From positions 186,001 through 250,000 of the forward strand of contig CAVWOM010000021.1 of the NCBI GenBank assembly GCA_963756575.1: a stretch of 64,000 bases of DNA. The letters are read 5' to 3'. A program made the position numbers and the translations under genes. Origin of the DNA: Palsa-504 sp963756575 (GTDB lineage: Bacteria > Actinomycetota > Actinomycetes > Streptosporangiales > Streptosporangiaceae). This document shows, piece by piece, positions 15,245-23,658 of this stretch. How positions within the stretch are numbered: position 1 is the first letter of the stretch; every line of letters begins with the position of its first letter. A model generated the notes under the pieces. That model saw only the letters and a list, made by a program, of their open reading frames with translations. It was not told the origin of the DNA and did not search any database.

Positions 15245-16714
15245 ATGAGCAGCCAACCTTCTGTCTCGGCCGGGGAGCCCCGGGAGAGACCGCGGCGCCC
15301 GAACCGGACGTTTCCGGCCCCGGCCCGTGGGCAGGTGACTCGCGTGCCGGACGATGCGAGAGCGCCAGATACCGTGCCCCGGCCTGCCGCCGCCGAGCCG
15401 GGCGGTGCCGCCGGGCCGCCGATCAGCTGGCTGCTGGGCCAGTCGCACCTGATCCGGCCCGACGACGTGATCGCCGCCCTGGCGACGGCGGCTGAGCCGC
15501 TAGGGCTGTCCGAGCCGTGCTTGTTCCTGGCCGACATGCAGCAGCAGCACCTGATGCCGCTCCCTGACAACCAGGATCAGGCCGACCAGGGCCAGTCCGC
15601 CGCGGATCCGCTGCCGATCGAGACCACCACCGCCGGGCTGGCCTACCGGACCGTGACGATCCAGCACGACCCCGTCGTCCAGGACGAGCAGCCCGGCCAG
15701 GACGAGCCGGACGGCCGCGGCCGCCCGGGCCCCCACCGGATCTGGGTCCCGCTGGCCGACGGCGCCGATCTGCTGGGCGTCCTCGGCCTGACCGCTGCCG
15801 CCGCCGATGAGGAAACCCTGTCCCGGTGCCGTGCGCTCGCCTCGCTGGCCGGGCTGATCGTCACCGCGAAGGCCCGCTACAGCGACACCTACGCCCGGGC
15901 TCAGCGCAGCAAGAAGATGTCGCTGCAGGGCGAGATGATCTGGGCGCTGCTGCCGCCGCGGGCGTTCGCGACCGAGCGGGTCCTGCTGTCCGCGTTCCTG
16001 GAGCCCGCCTACGAGGCCGGTGGGGACGGTTTCGACTACTCCATGCTCGGTGACCGGCTGCACGTGTCGATCTTCGACGCCCTCGGCCACAACCTGGCCG
16101 CCGGCCTGCTGACCAGCGTCTGCATGGCCTCGTGCCGGAGCAGCCGCCGCTCGGACGGCTCGCTGGCCCAGACGGTGAAGCGGGCCGACCAGGCCATCGT
16201 CCGGCAGTTCGGCGACTACCGGTTCGTCACCGCGCTGCTGGCCGAGCTGGACGTCGGCACCGGCCTGCTGACCTGGGTCTGCCGCGGCCATCCGGCGCCG
16301 CTGCTGATCCGCGGCAACCAGGAGGTCACCGAGTTCACCCGGCCGCCCGAGCTGCCCCTGGGCCTGTCGTTCGTCGACAAGCCCAGCGCCGGCGACAGGG
16401 CCGACGACGACGACACGAGCATCGACGTCACCGTGCACACCGAGCAGCTCGAGCCCGGCGACCGGGTGCTGTTCTACACCGACGGCGTGACCGAGGGCCA
16501 CACCACCGGCGGCACCCCGTTCGGCGTGCAGCGGCTCGGCGAGTTCGTCATCGAGCACACCGTCGCGGGCACGCCCGCGCCGGAGATGATGCGCCAGCTT
16601 AACCACGAGGTCAATGCGCATCAGTCCGGATCGCTGCGCGACGACGCCACCGTCGTCATGGTGGAATGGCAGCCCGGTCATCCCCGGCGCGATCTGACCG
16701 CGGAACCGGCCTAG
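15245..16714 (+). CDS. GAF-like/PP2C (SpoIIE-type) serine phosphatase, copy 2
   Basis: 489-aa paralogue of the preceding gene, with the same architecture plus an extra Pro/Arg-rich N-terminus (1-55) and a Gln/Asp-rich insertion in the sensor half. The PP2C motifs are GGDGFDY, FDALGHNLAAG, DGVTEG and RDDATVV; copy 1 has GHD where this copy has GHN, a change that may alter metal binding. GGGAGG sits just upstream of the ATG. The 3' end overlaps the convergent alpha-galactosidase stop by 4 bp. Confidence 0.86.
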   Translation: MSSQPSVSAGEPRERPRRPNRTFPAPARGQVTRVPDDARAPDTVPRPAAAEPGGAAGPPISWLLGQSHLIRPDDVIAALATAAEPLGLSEPCLFLADMQQQHLMPLPDNQDQADQGQSAADPLPIETTTAGLAYRTVTIQHDPVVQDEQPGQDEPDGRGRPGPHRIWVPLADGADLLGVLGLTAAAADEETLSRCRALASLAGLIVTAKARYSDTYARAQRSKKMSLQGEMIWALLPPRAFATERVLLSAFLEPAYEAGGDGFDYSMLGDRLHVSIFDALGHNLAAGLLTSVCMASCRSSRRSDGSLAQTVKRADQAIVRQFGDYRFVTALLAELDVGTGLLTWVCRGHPAPLLIRGNQEVTEFTRPPELPLGLSFVDKPSAGDRADDDDTSIDVTVHTEQLEPGDRVLFYTDGVTEGHTTGGTPFGVQRLGEFVIEHTVAGTPAPEMMRQLNHEVNAHQSGSLRDDATVVMVEWQPGHPRRDLTAEPA

Positions 16715-18891
16715 AGCGCCTCGAGGTACAGGACGGCGGCGGTCAGCGGCCGCAAGGCCGGCAGGTCCACACCCACGCCGGCCAGGACTGTGCCGGGCAC
16801 CTCGAGCCCGGACGGCAAGAACCCGCCGCGGCGCCCCGGCCAGGGAGACGTCCGTTCGCCCGGGGTCACGTCAGTGATCCGGTACCGCCGGGCCGGGTCG
16901 AGCCCGGGCGGCCCCAGCCCCGGCAGGCGCAGCGGGACCGGACGGCCGTACGGCGGCGGCTCGAGCTGGACGTAGCTCAGCAGCGCGGCCGAGCCGTCGG
17001 CCGCGACCACGCCGTGCAGCCAGGCGGTGTCGTCCGGCGTCTCGGCCCGGCGCACCCGGCCGGAGTGGATGAGCCCGCGGTACTGCTTGTACAGCGCGAT
17101 CCACGCGGTCAGCTCGGCCAGGTCCCCGGCCGGGGCCTTGGTGATGTCCCACTCCACGCCGAAGTGCCCGAACAGGGCGGTCGCGCAGCGTAGCGACAAC
17201 GGCATGAAGCGCCCGGTCTGGTGCGAGAACGGCGCGGCCACGTGCGCGCCCAGGTACTCCGGCGGCACCAGCTGCCCGGTCCACCGCTGGATGACCTGCC
17301 GGGCCAGCGCGTCGGTCATGTCGGAGGTCCAGATCCGCTCCACCCGCTCCAGGATGGCCAGGTCGACCCGGCCGCCGCCGCTCGCGCAGGATTCCCACTC
17401 GACCCCGGGGTGCCGGGCGCGCAGCTCGTCCAGCAGGTCGTAAACCGCCTGCGCCTGAGCGTGCGCGGCGGGCGCGCCCGCGCGCAGGCCGCTGCCGGCG
17501 TCGGTGATGTCCCGGTTGCAGTCCCACTTGACGTAGGAGATGTCGTACTCGGACAGCACCGCGCTGATCTGCCCGAGCACGTGGGCGTAGGCCTCGGGCC
17601 TGGTCAGGTCCAGGACGAGCTGGTGCCGCGACAGCGGCGGGATCCGGTCCCCGGCGGACAGGATCCAGTCCGGGTGCGCGCGGTACAGCTCGGAGTCCGG
17701 ATTGACCATCTCCGGCTCGAACCACAGGCCGAACTCCATGCCCCGGGCCCGCACGTGATCCACCAGGCGGTGCAGCCCGCCCGGCCAGACCTCCTCGTCC
17801 ACTTCCCAGTCGCCGAGCCCGGCGTGGTCGTCGCGGCGCCCGGCGAACCAGCCGTCGTCCAGCACGTACCGCTCCACCCCGGCCTCGGCCGCCAGGTCCG
17901 CCAGCGCGGTCAGCCGGTCCAGGTCGTGGTCGAAGTAGACCGCCTCCCATACGTTCAGGTTGACCGGCCGGGGCGTCCGCGGGTGCGCGGGCAGCGAGCG
18001 CAGGTAGCCGTGGAACTGATCCGCCAGCTGGTCGAGCCCGGTCCCGGCGGCCAGGTAGACCCACGGGGTGCGATACGACTCGCCCCCGCCCAGGCAGAGC
18101 TCGCCGGGCAGCAGCAGCTCGCCGCCGCCGATGACGGCGGTCCGGTCCGCGATCCGCTCCACGTAGTGCACGGTGTTGCCGCTCCACCCCACGTGCAGGC
18201 CGTACACCTCGCCGTGGCCGAACGAGAACCCGGGCGCGCCCGCGATCACCAGGGTGGCCGCGTCGTGACCGGTGTGACCGCGGCGCCCCTCACGCAGCCA
18301 CAGGCCGTCGGTGATCAGGTGCCGTTGCGGGGTCCGCTCGGACAGCTGCCGCCCGCTGAAGTCCAGGATCTCGGCCGCCTCGGCCGGCAGCGGGAAGACC
18401 ACGTCCAGGGCCGCCACCGCGTAGGGCAGCCGCCCGGCGTTGGTCAGCGTGTGCCGGGCCCGGATGGCGCCGCCAGGAACGGCCTCGATCTCGGTCACCA
18501 GCCGCAGGCCCGCGGTGGTGTCGGCCGCCTCGACCCGGGCGGTCGAGCCATCGTGAACGGTGCGCACCGGCCGGAACAGCGGCGACCAGTCCCGCCCGGT
18601 GACCACCGCGCCGCCGGCGTTGTCCACCCGGTACCCGGAAAGCCCGGGCCGGCCGAACCACCCGGCTCCGTGCTCGGGCAGCAGCGCACAGGACCGCTCC
18701 CGGCTGACCGCCCCGGCCACCGCGGCCGGGTCCAGGCGGCCGGCCGCCCCGGGCCCCGCCCACACCACCGGCAGCGCGTCCGCCTGCGGCATCACCACCA
18801 GGGCGGTAGCGCCCGCGAGGAGGAAGGGGACTGGTCCGATCGGCGGCGTCGTCACCCGGCCGATTATCTTCCGCTCCCGCCGAAGCAGCAA
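16711..18891 (-). CDS. alpha-galactosidase, GH36
   Basis: 726-aa glycoside hydrolase releasing alpha-linked galactose. N-terminal beta-sandwich (to about 300), a TIM barrel (about 310-650) and a C-terminal beta domain. The nucleophile is D457 in YVKWDCNR, and the acid/base is D527 in WTSDMTDALAR, exactly 70 residues later as in characterised GH36 enzymes. No signal peptide, so it acts in the cytosol on imported oligosaccharides; no transporter lies next to it. A GTG at 18855 is an alternative start. It is divergent from selD, the two starts being about 35-45 bp apart. Confidence 0.93.
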   Translation of the reverse strand: MLLRRERKIIGRVTTPPIGPVPFLLAGATALVVMPQADALPVVWAGPGAAGRLDPAAVAGAVSRERSCALLPEHGAGWFGRPGLSGYRVDNAGGAVVTGRDWSPLFRPVRTVHDGSTARVEAADTTAGLRLVTEIEAVPGGAIRARHTLTNAGRLPYAVAALDVVFPLPAEAAEILDFSGRQLSERTPQRHLITDGLWLREGRRGHTGHDAATLVIAGAPGFSFGHGEVYGLHVGWSGNTVHYVERIADRTAVIGGGELLLPGELCLGGGESYRTPWVYLAAGTGLDQLADQFHGYLRSLPAHPRTPRPVNLNVWEAVYFDHDLDRLTALADLAAEAGVERYVLDDGWFAGRRDDHAGLGDWEVDEEVWPGGLHRLVDHVRARGMEFGLWFEPEMVNPDSELYRAHPDWILSAGDRIPPLSRHQLVLDLTRPEAYAHVLGQISAVLSEYDISYVKWDCNRDITDAGSGLRAGAPAAHAQAQAVYDLLDELRARHPGVEWESCASGGGRVDLAILERVERIWTSDMTDALARQVIQRWTGQLVPPEYLGAHVAAPFSHQTGRFMPLSLRCATALFGHFGVEWDITKAPAGDLAELTAWIALYKQYRGLIHSGRVRRAETPDDTAWLHGVVAADGSAALLSYVQLEPPPYGRPVPLRLPGLGPPGLDPARRYRITDVTPGERTSPWPGRRGGFLPSGLEVPGTVLAGVGVDLPALRPLTAAVLYLEAL

Positions 18892-18912
18892 CGAGGACCC
18901 TGGCCCGCGACC

Positions 18913-18925
18913 GTAGCCGGGCTAC
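18913..18925. promoter_or_regulatory. palindrome between the galactosidase and selD starts
   Basis: Perfect palindrome GTAGCC-G-GGCTAC. It overlaps a possible selD -10 (TACAGT, 18923-18928), which would initiate near the GTG at 18936 and give a leaderless message. Operator function is inferred. Confidence 0.35.
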
Positions 18926-18935
18926 AGTGACGAAC

Positions 18936-20042
18936 GTGACCGCTGACCTGACCCGTGCTCCCCGGCTCACCTCGCTGTCGCCCGGCGCGGGCTGCGCCTG
19001 CAAGCTGCCGCTGGCCAAGCTGGAGCAGCTCTTCGCCGCCCTGGGTGAGGCCCCCGCGATGGGCCCCGCCGCCGGCGACCTGCTCATCGGCGCGGCCGAG
19101 GGCGACGACGCGGCCGTGCTGCGCCTGGACGACGAGCGCGCGCTGGTGCTGACGACCGATTTCTTCACCCCGATCGTGGACGACCCGGGGGACTGGGGCC
19201 GGATCGCGGCCGCCAACGCGCTGTCCGACGTGTACGCGATGGGCGGCCGCCCGCTGTTCGCGGTCAACCTGGCCGCCTGGCCGGGCGAGGGGCTCGACCT
19301 GGCCCTGCTCGCCCAGGTGATGCGCGGCGGGGCCGAGATCGCGGCCCAGGCCGGCTGCTTCGTCGCGGGCGGCCACACGATCGACGACCCGGTACCCAAG
19401 TACGGCCTGGCGGTGACCGGCCTGGCCCACCCGGGCAAGCTGATGACCATCGACCGCGCCGCCCCCGGCGACCGGCTCATCCTGACCAAGGCCGTCGGCA
19501 CCGGCGTGGTCGCCACCGCGCTCAAGCGCGACGGGGCGTCCGCCGCCGCCATCGAGGCCGCGGTGGCGTCGATGACCCTGCTCAACGCGGGCGCCAGCCA
19601 AGCCGCACTGAAGGCCGGGGTAAAAGCGGCTACCGACGTGACCGGCTTCGGCCTGCTCGGCCACCTGCACCGGATGCTGGTCGCCAGCCAGGCTGCCGCC
19701 CGGCTCTACGCCAGCGAAGTCCCGCTGCTCCCCGGCGCCGCCGAACTGGCCGCCGCGGGCTTCGTCTCCGGCGGCACCCGCGCCAACACCGAACGCATGC
19801 GCGGCCACGCCATCTTCGGCCCCGGCGTGCCCGCCGAGGTGGGCGTGCTCCTGCACGACGCCCAGACCTCCGGTGGCCTGCTGCTGGCCGTTACGCCGGC
19901 CGCGGCGCCCGCCCTGCTCGGTGACCTGCGGGTCCAGGGGCTGCCCGCCGCGATCATCGGCGAGGTCACCACGGGCACGAGCGGGCAGATCCAGGTGACA
20001 GCTGACTCGTTCGGCATCATGGATTTACGCCGGATACGGTGA
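18936..20042 (+). CDS. selD: selenide, water dikinase
   Basis: ATP-dependent enzyme producing selenophosphate, the selenium donor for selenocysteine and selenouridine. About 368 aa. Its N-terminal catalytic loop GAGCACKLP has the cysteine equivalent to E. coli Cys17 and the neighbouring lysine; it is a Cys-type, not a Sec-type, enzyme. Further motifs: GDDAAVL (ATP/metal binding), TTDFFTPIVDDP, NALSDVYAMGG, GGHTI and TDVTGFGLLGH. Two GTG starts (18927, 18936) are possible; the downstream one fits a leaderless transcript. No selA, selB or tRNA-Sec is in the window. Confidence 0.93.
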   Translation: MTADLTRAPRLTSLSPGAGCACKLPLAKLEQLFAALGEAPAMGPAAGDLLIGAAEGDDAAVLRLDDERALVLTTDFFTPIVDDPGDWGRIAAANALSDVYAMGGRPLFAVNLAAWPGEGLDLALLAQVMRGGAEIAAQAGCFVAGGHTIDDPVPKYGLAVTGLAHPGKLMTIDRAAPGDRLILTKAVGTGVVATALKRDGASAAAIEAAVASMTLLNAGASQAALKAGVKAATDVTGFGLLGHLHRMLVASQAAARLYASEVPLLPGAAELAAAGFVSGGTRANTERMRGHAIFGPGVPAEVGVLLHDAQTSGGLLLAVTPAAAPALLGDLRVQGLPAAIIGEVTTGTSGQIQVTADSFGIMDLRRIR

Positions 20043-20046
20043 GGCG

Positions 20047-22224
20047 GTGAGGATAAGGCCTGGAGCGGTGCGGGGGTGGCTGCTGGCCGGCCTGCTCGCG
20101 GTCCTGGCGCCGTTGCTGCTGGCCTCGCCCGCCTCAGCCGGTACCGCCCCGGCGCCCCGTAACCACGTGATCGTGGTCGGCCTGTCCGGGCTGCGCTGGA
20201 GCGATGTCTCCGCGTCGGCCACGCCCGCGCTGTGGCGGCTGGCCGCCGCGGGCTCGGTCGGCGACCTGGTGGACTACGCGGTCAAGCCGCTGACCTGCCC
20301 GGCCGACGGCTGGCTGACGCTGAACGCGGGCGCCCGGGCGCAATCCGACCACGACAACACCACCTGCGGGGCCTTTCCCCCGGTCACCGCGGCCGGAACT
20401 GGCGCCGCGGTGGCGGGCCTGCCCGCGCTGGAGAGCTACAACCAGCAGTTTCACGACGACCCGCACTGGGGCCTGCTGGCGCGCGAGGTGCCCGGCTGCG
20501 CCACCGCGGTCGGCCCCGGCGGCGCGCTCGCCCTGGCCGGCCCGGGCGGCCAGGTAGCCTCCTACCTGCCGTCCCCGGCCCAGGTCACCGCGACGGTGCT
20601 GGCCCGCTGCCCGCTGACGGTGGTGGACCTCGGCGCCCTAGCATCTACCGAACGAGCGGCGCAGCTCGCCTCGGCCGACGCCGCCCTCGCGCGGATCGAG
20701 GCGGACGCCCCGGCGGGCTCGACGCTGCTGGTCACCGCGCCCGGGGCCGCCAGCAAGCCGCCGCACCTGCAGGTCGCCCTGGTCAGCGGCCCCGGCTACC
20801 GGTCCGGCCTGCTCGACGCCGCCTCCACCCGGCAGCCGGGCCTGGTCGTGCTGACCGACCTGAACGCGACCGTCCTCGGCTGGTTCGGCCGGGCCAGCCC
20901 GGCCGACGCGGTGGGCGCCCAGATCACCCGCGGCGGCCGGGGCTCGCTCGCCCCGGCGATCAGCGCGCTGGCCGCCCGGGACACCGCCGAGCAGGTGTGG
21001 CGGTCCACCCACAACGCGTTCTTCTGGACCTACTCGCTGGCCAACGCGGTCGTGCTGGCCGCGATCGGGCTGGCCTGCTGGGGCGCCGCCGAACAGCGGC
21101 GCCGCCGGCGGGCCCGCTGGTGGCGGGTGGCCGGGGTGTTCGCGGCCGCGGTGCCGGCCGGCACGTTCCTGGCCAACCTGGTGCCCTGGTCGTCGTCCGC
21201 GCACCCGGCGCTGGCGCTGTACGCGGCCGCGGCGCTGCTGACGGTGGCCGTCGCGCTGGCCGGGCTGGCCGCGGGGCGACGGCTCGGGGCCCTGGCGCCG
21301 TTCGGCCTGATCTGCCTGTTCACCCTGGTCGTGCTGGGTATCGACGTGATGACGGGGTCGCGGTTGCAGCTGGAAACGCCGTTCGGCCTGTCCGTGCTGG
21401 AGGCCGGCCGGTTCTACGGCATCGGCAACGAGGCGCTGGGCATCTACGGCATCTCGGGGCTGCTGGCCGCGGGCTGGCTGGCCCTGGTGCAGCTGCGCCG
21501 CTCGGCCCGCCTGGCCGCCTCCGGCGGCTCGGCCCGCCTGGCCGCCTCCGGCGGCGGGCCCCAGTCGCGGCGGCCCGCGCTGATCGCGCTGGGGGTGGTC
21601 GCCGTGTTCGCGGTGTTCGCCTCGGGCTGGCCCGGGTTCGGCGGCAAGGTCGGCGGCACCATCGCCATGGTGCCCTGCTTCCTGCTGCTCGGCCTGGCCG
21701 TGGCCGGGGTCCGGCTGACCTGGCGCCGGATGCTGCTCGTGGCCGTCAGCGGGCTGGCCCTGTTCGCGGTGTTCGCGCTGATCAGCTTCCTGGTCCCGGC
21801 CACCGGCAAGTCCGACATCGGCGCGTTCGCCGGCAGTACCCTGCACGGCAACTCCGGCGGCCTGCTGCTCCGCAAGATCAGCTCCAACATCGGGTCGCTG
21901 TCGGTCAACGCGTTCAGCCCGCTGAGCCCGCTCGCGGTCGTGGTGTCCGGGCTGATGCTGTGGCGGCCTTCATGGTTCCGGCTGCGGACGCTGCCGCTGG
22001 CGTATGCGGCGCAGCCGCTGCTGGAGCCGCTGCTCTGGGTGCTGTGGCTGATGCCGGTGCTGGGGTGGCTGGCCGACGACTCCGGCGTGATCGTGCCGGC
22101 CACGGCGCTGCCGTTCGCGCTGCCGCTCGGCATCGCGATCGCCGCCACCGCCGCCTACCAGGACCAGCAGGCGCGCTATCTTGAGACGACCGCCCCGTCA
22201 GCCTCCCCGGTTACCAGAAAGTGA
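20047..22224 (+). CDS. phosphatase-like/polytopic membrane protein
   Basis: 725 aa. A signal/anchor (8-31) leads into an extracytoplasmic domain (about 35-310) resembling alkaline-phosphatase-superfamily folds: HVIVVGLSGLRW at its start and TPALWRLAAAGSVGDL. The downstream half (about 330-710) has ten or more membrane helices. A nine-residue SARLAASGG is duplicated in a cytosolic loop (27-bp direct repeat near 21513). The metal site is incomplete compared with true phosphatases, so catalysis is uncertain. It starts at GTG 4 bp after selD and is followed by plsC, suggesting a lipid or envelope role. Function unknown. Confidence 0.75.
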   Translation: MRIRPGAVRGWLLAGLLAVLAPLLLASPASAGTAPAPRNHVIVVGLSGLRWSDVSASATPALWRLAAAGSVGDLVDYAVKPLTCPADGWLTLNAGARAQSDHDNTTCGAFPPVTAAGTGAAVAGLPALESYNQQFHDDPHWGLLAREVPGCATAVGPGGALALAGPGGQVASYLPSPAQVTATVLARCPLTVVDLGALASTERAAQLASADAALARIEADAPAGSTLLVTAPGAASKPPHLQVALVSGPGYRSGLLDAASTRQPGLVVLTDLNATVLGWFGRASPADAVGAQITRGGRGSLAPAISALAARDTAEQVWRSTHNAFFWTYSLANAVVLAAIGLACWGAAEQRRRRRARWWRVAGVFAAAVPAGTFLANLVPWSSSAHPALALYAAAALLTVAVALAGLAAGRRLGALAPFGLICLFTLVVLGIDVMTGSRLQLETPFGLSVLEAGRFYGIGNEALGIYGISGLLAAGWLALVQLRRSARLAASGGSARLAASGGGPQSRRPALIALGVVAVFAVFASGWPGFGGKVGGTIAMVPCFLLLGLAVAGVRLTWRRMLLVAVSGLALFAVFALISFLVPATGKSDIGAFAGSTLHGNSGGLLLRKISSNIGSLSVNAFSPLSPLAVVVSGLMLWRPSWFRLRTLPLAYAAQPLLEPLLWVLWLMPVLGWLADDSGVIVPATALPFALPLGIAIAATAAYQDQQARYLETTAPSASPVTRK

Positions 22225-22227
22225 CCC

Positions 22228-22944
22228 GTGCAATATCAGCTGTCGCGTACTGTCGCCGGGCCGTTCCTGCACACCATCTGGCGGCCGAAGGTGACCGGCG
22301 CCGCCCACGTGCCGGCCACCGGCGGCGCCATCCTGGCCGCCAACCACCTGTCGATGGTCGACTCGATCTTCCTGCCGCTGATGGTGAACCGGCCGGTGAC
22401 GTTCTCGGCCAAGTCCGAGTACTTCACCGCCTCCGGCCCCGCCGCCCGGCTGTGGGCCTATTACCTCAAGGCCACGAACCAGCTGCAGATGGACCGTGAC
22501 GGGCCCCGGGCCGCCCAGGACACGCTCGAGGCGGCGCTGGCGCTGCTGCGGGCGGGGAACGTGTTCGGCATCTACCCGGAGGGGACCCGGTCGCCCGACG
22601 GGCGGCTGTACCGGGGCCGCCCCGGCGTCGGCTGGCTGGCCCTGAAGTCCGGGCTGCCGGTCATCCCGGTCGGCATGGTCGGCACCCGGCGGGTGCTGCC
22701 GCCCGGCTCGGTGGTGCCCCGGCCGGGCCGGATCGAGGTCCGCATCGGCGCGCCGCTGTCGTTCCCCCCCGAGGTCACCGCGGCGCCCCCCGGCAAGGCC
22801 CGGCAGCTGATCGCCGCGCAGGTGATGACCGAGATCCAGAAGCTGACCGGGCAGGAGTACGTCCCCATGTTCGCCTCCGACCGCAAGGCCGAGCTAGCCG
22901 CCGCCGAACCGCCCAAGCCCAAGCGCCGCCGCTTCCGCCCCTAG
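22228..22944 (+). CDS. 1-acyl-sn-glycerol-3-phosphate acyltransferase-like protein
   Basis: 238-aa PlsC-family acyltransferase, which transfers an acyl group to lysophosphatidate or a related lipid at the membrane surface. The catalytic H-x4-D motif is NHLSMVD (His40, Asp45); the second block is FGIYPEGTRSPDG, and MVGTRRVLPPG matches the later blocks. It starts at a GTG 3 bp after the preceding stop, so the two are coupled. The basic C-terminal PKPKRRRFRP overlaps the convergent zur stop. The acyl acceptor is not determined by sequence. Confidence 0.9.
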   Translation: MQYQLSRTVAGPFLHTIWRPKVTGAAHVPATGGAILAANHLSMVDSIFLPLMVNRPVTFSAKSEYFTASGPAARLWAYYLKATNQLQMDRDGPRAAQDTLEAALALLRAGNVFGIYPEGTRSPDGRLYRGRPGVGWLALKSGLPVIPVGMVGTRRVLPPGSVVPRPGRIEVRIGAPLSFPPEVTAAPPGKARQLIAAQVMTEIQKLTGQEYVPMFASDRKAELAAAEPPKPKRRRFRP

Positions 22945-23418
22945 CTCACGGGAAGCGGGCTGGCGCACTCGGGGCAGAGGCCGAAGAGTTCCACGGTGTG
23001 GTCGACGTCGGTGAAGCCGGCCTCGGCGGCGACCTTCTCCGCCCACTGCTCCACCGCCCGGCCCTCCACCTCCACGCTGCGTCCGCAGTTCCGGCAGGTC
23101 AGGTGGTGATGGTGCACGCTCGTGCCGCACTGCTTGTAGAGCGTCTCGCCGCTCGCGTCGCGGATCGCGTCCACGCTGCCCTGCTCGCTGAGCGCCTGCA
23201 GGTGCCGGTAGACGGTCGCCAGCCCGACGTGCTCGCCCTTGCGCCGCAGTTCCGCGTGGATCTCCTGGGCGCTGCAGAACCCCGGCAGGTCTTCCAGCGC
23301 GACCGCTAGCGCCTGCGCCTGCCGCGTCCCGCGTGCCCGGGTCCCCTTCCCGCGCGCGCGTTCCCCGGCCCGCGCCGGCTGCAGCCCGCGCCAGCGCCGC
23401 TAGCCCGCGCCGGCTCAT
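22941..23418 (-). CDS. zur: Fur-family regulator, probably Zur (N-terminal frame problem)
   Basis: Zinc-responsive repressor. The reading from about 23345 to 22941 gives a complete Fur fold: helix-turn-helix SAQEIHAELRRKGEHVGLATVYRHLQ in three parts, the HHHHLTCRNCG metal site and a second CxxC (LCPECAS). That frame contains no ATG, GTG or TTG before an upstream TAG. The next frame offers an ATG at 23418 and joins if one surplus base is removed, or one CG added, at the (CG)5 run 23351-23360. It lies beside a zinc ABC transporter with a Zur box, so Zur is the likely identity. Confidence 0.82.
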
Positions 23419-23599
23419 CGGCCTGCGCGCGCTCCTCCGGCTGTGACGCTCCCACAGTTCGCACGGTACAACCTCGCTCCCGTTCCGCCCAACGCGTGCC
23501 CGAACCGGAACCTTCCCGCCCCCGGCGCCCGCCCGGGGGCTCGATACGCCCAGATGCCCGGGTTTCGCGGCCTTCCTGCCCCTATGTTGCGCCCGAAAT

Positions 23600-23614
23600 T
23601 GAGAATCATTATCA
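23600..23614. promoter_or_regulatory. Zur box upstream of the zinc transporter operon
   Basis: TGAGAAT-C-ATTATCA is a 7-1-7 inverted repeat with one mismatch, in an AT-rich patch of an otherwise GC-rich region. It matches the Fur/Zur box pattern. It is 45 bp upstream of the binding-protein start and about 180 bp upstream of zur, so it may control one or both. Confidence 0.75.
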
Positions 23615-23658
23615 TTACCAGTGTCGAGGAGCCCGCGGGACACTAGGGAAGGCGTGTC

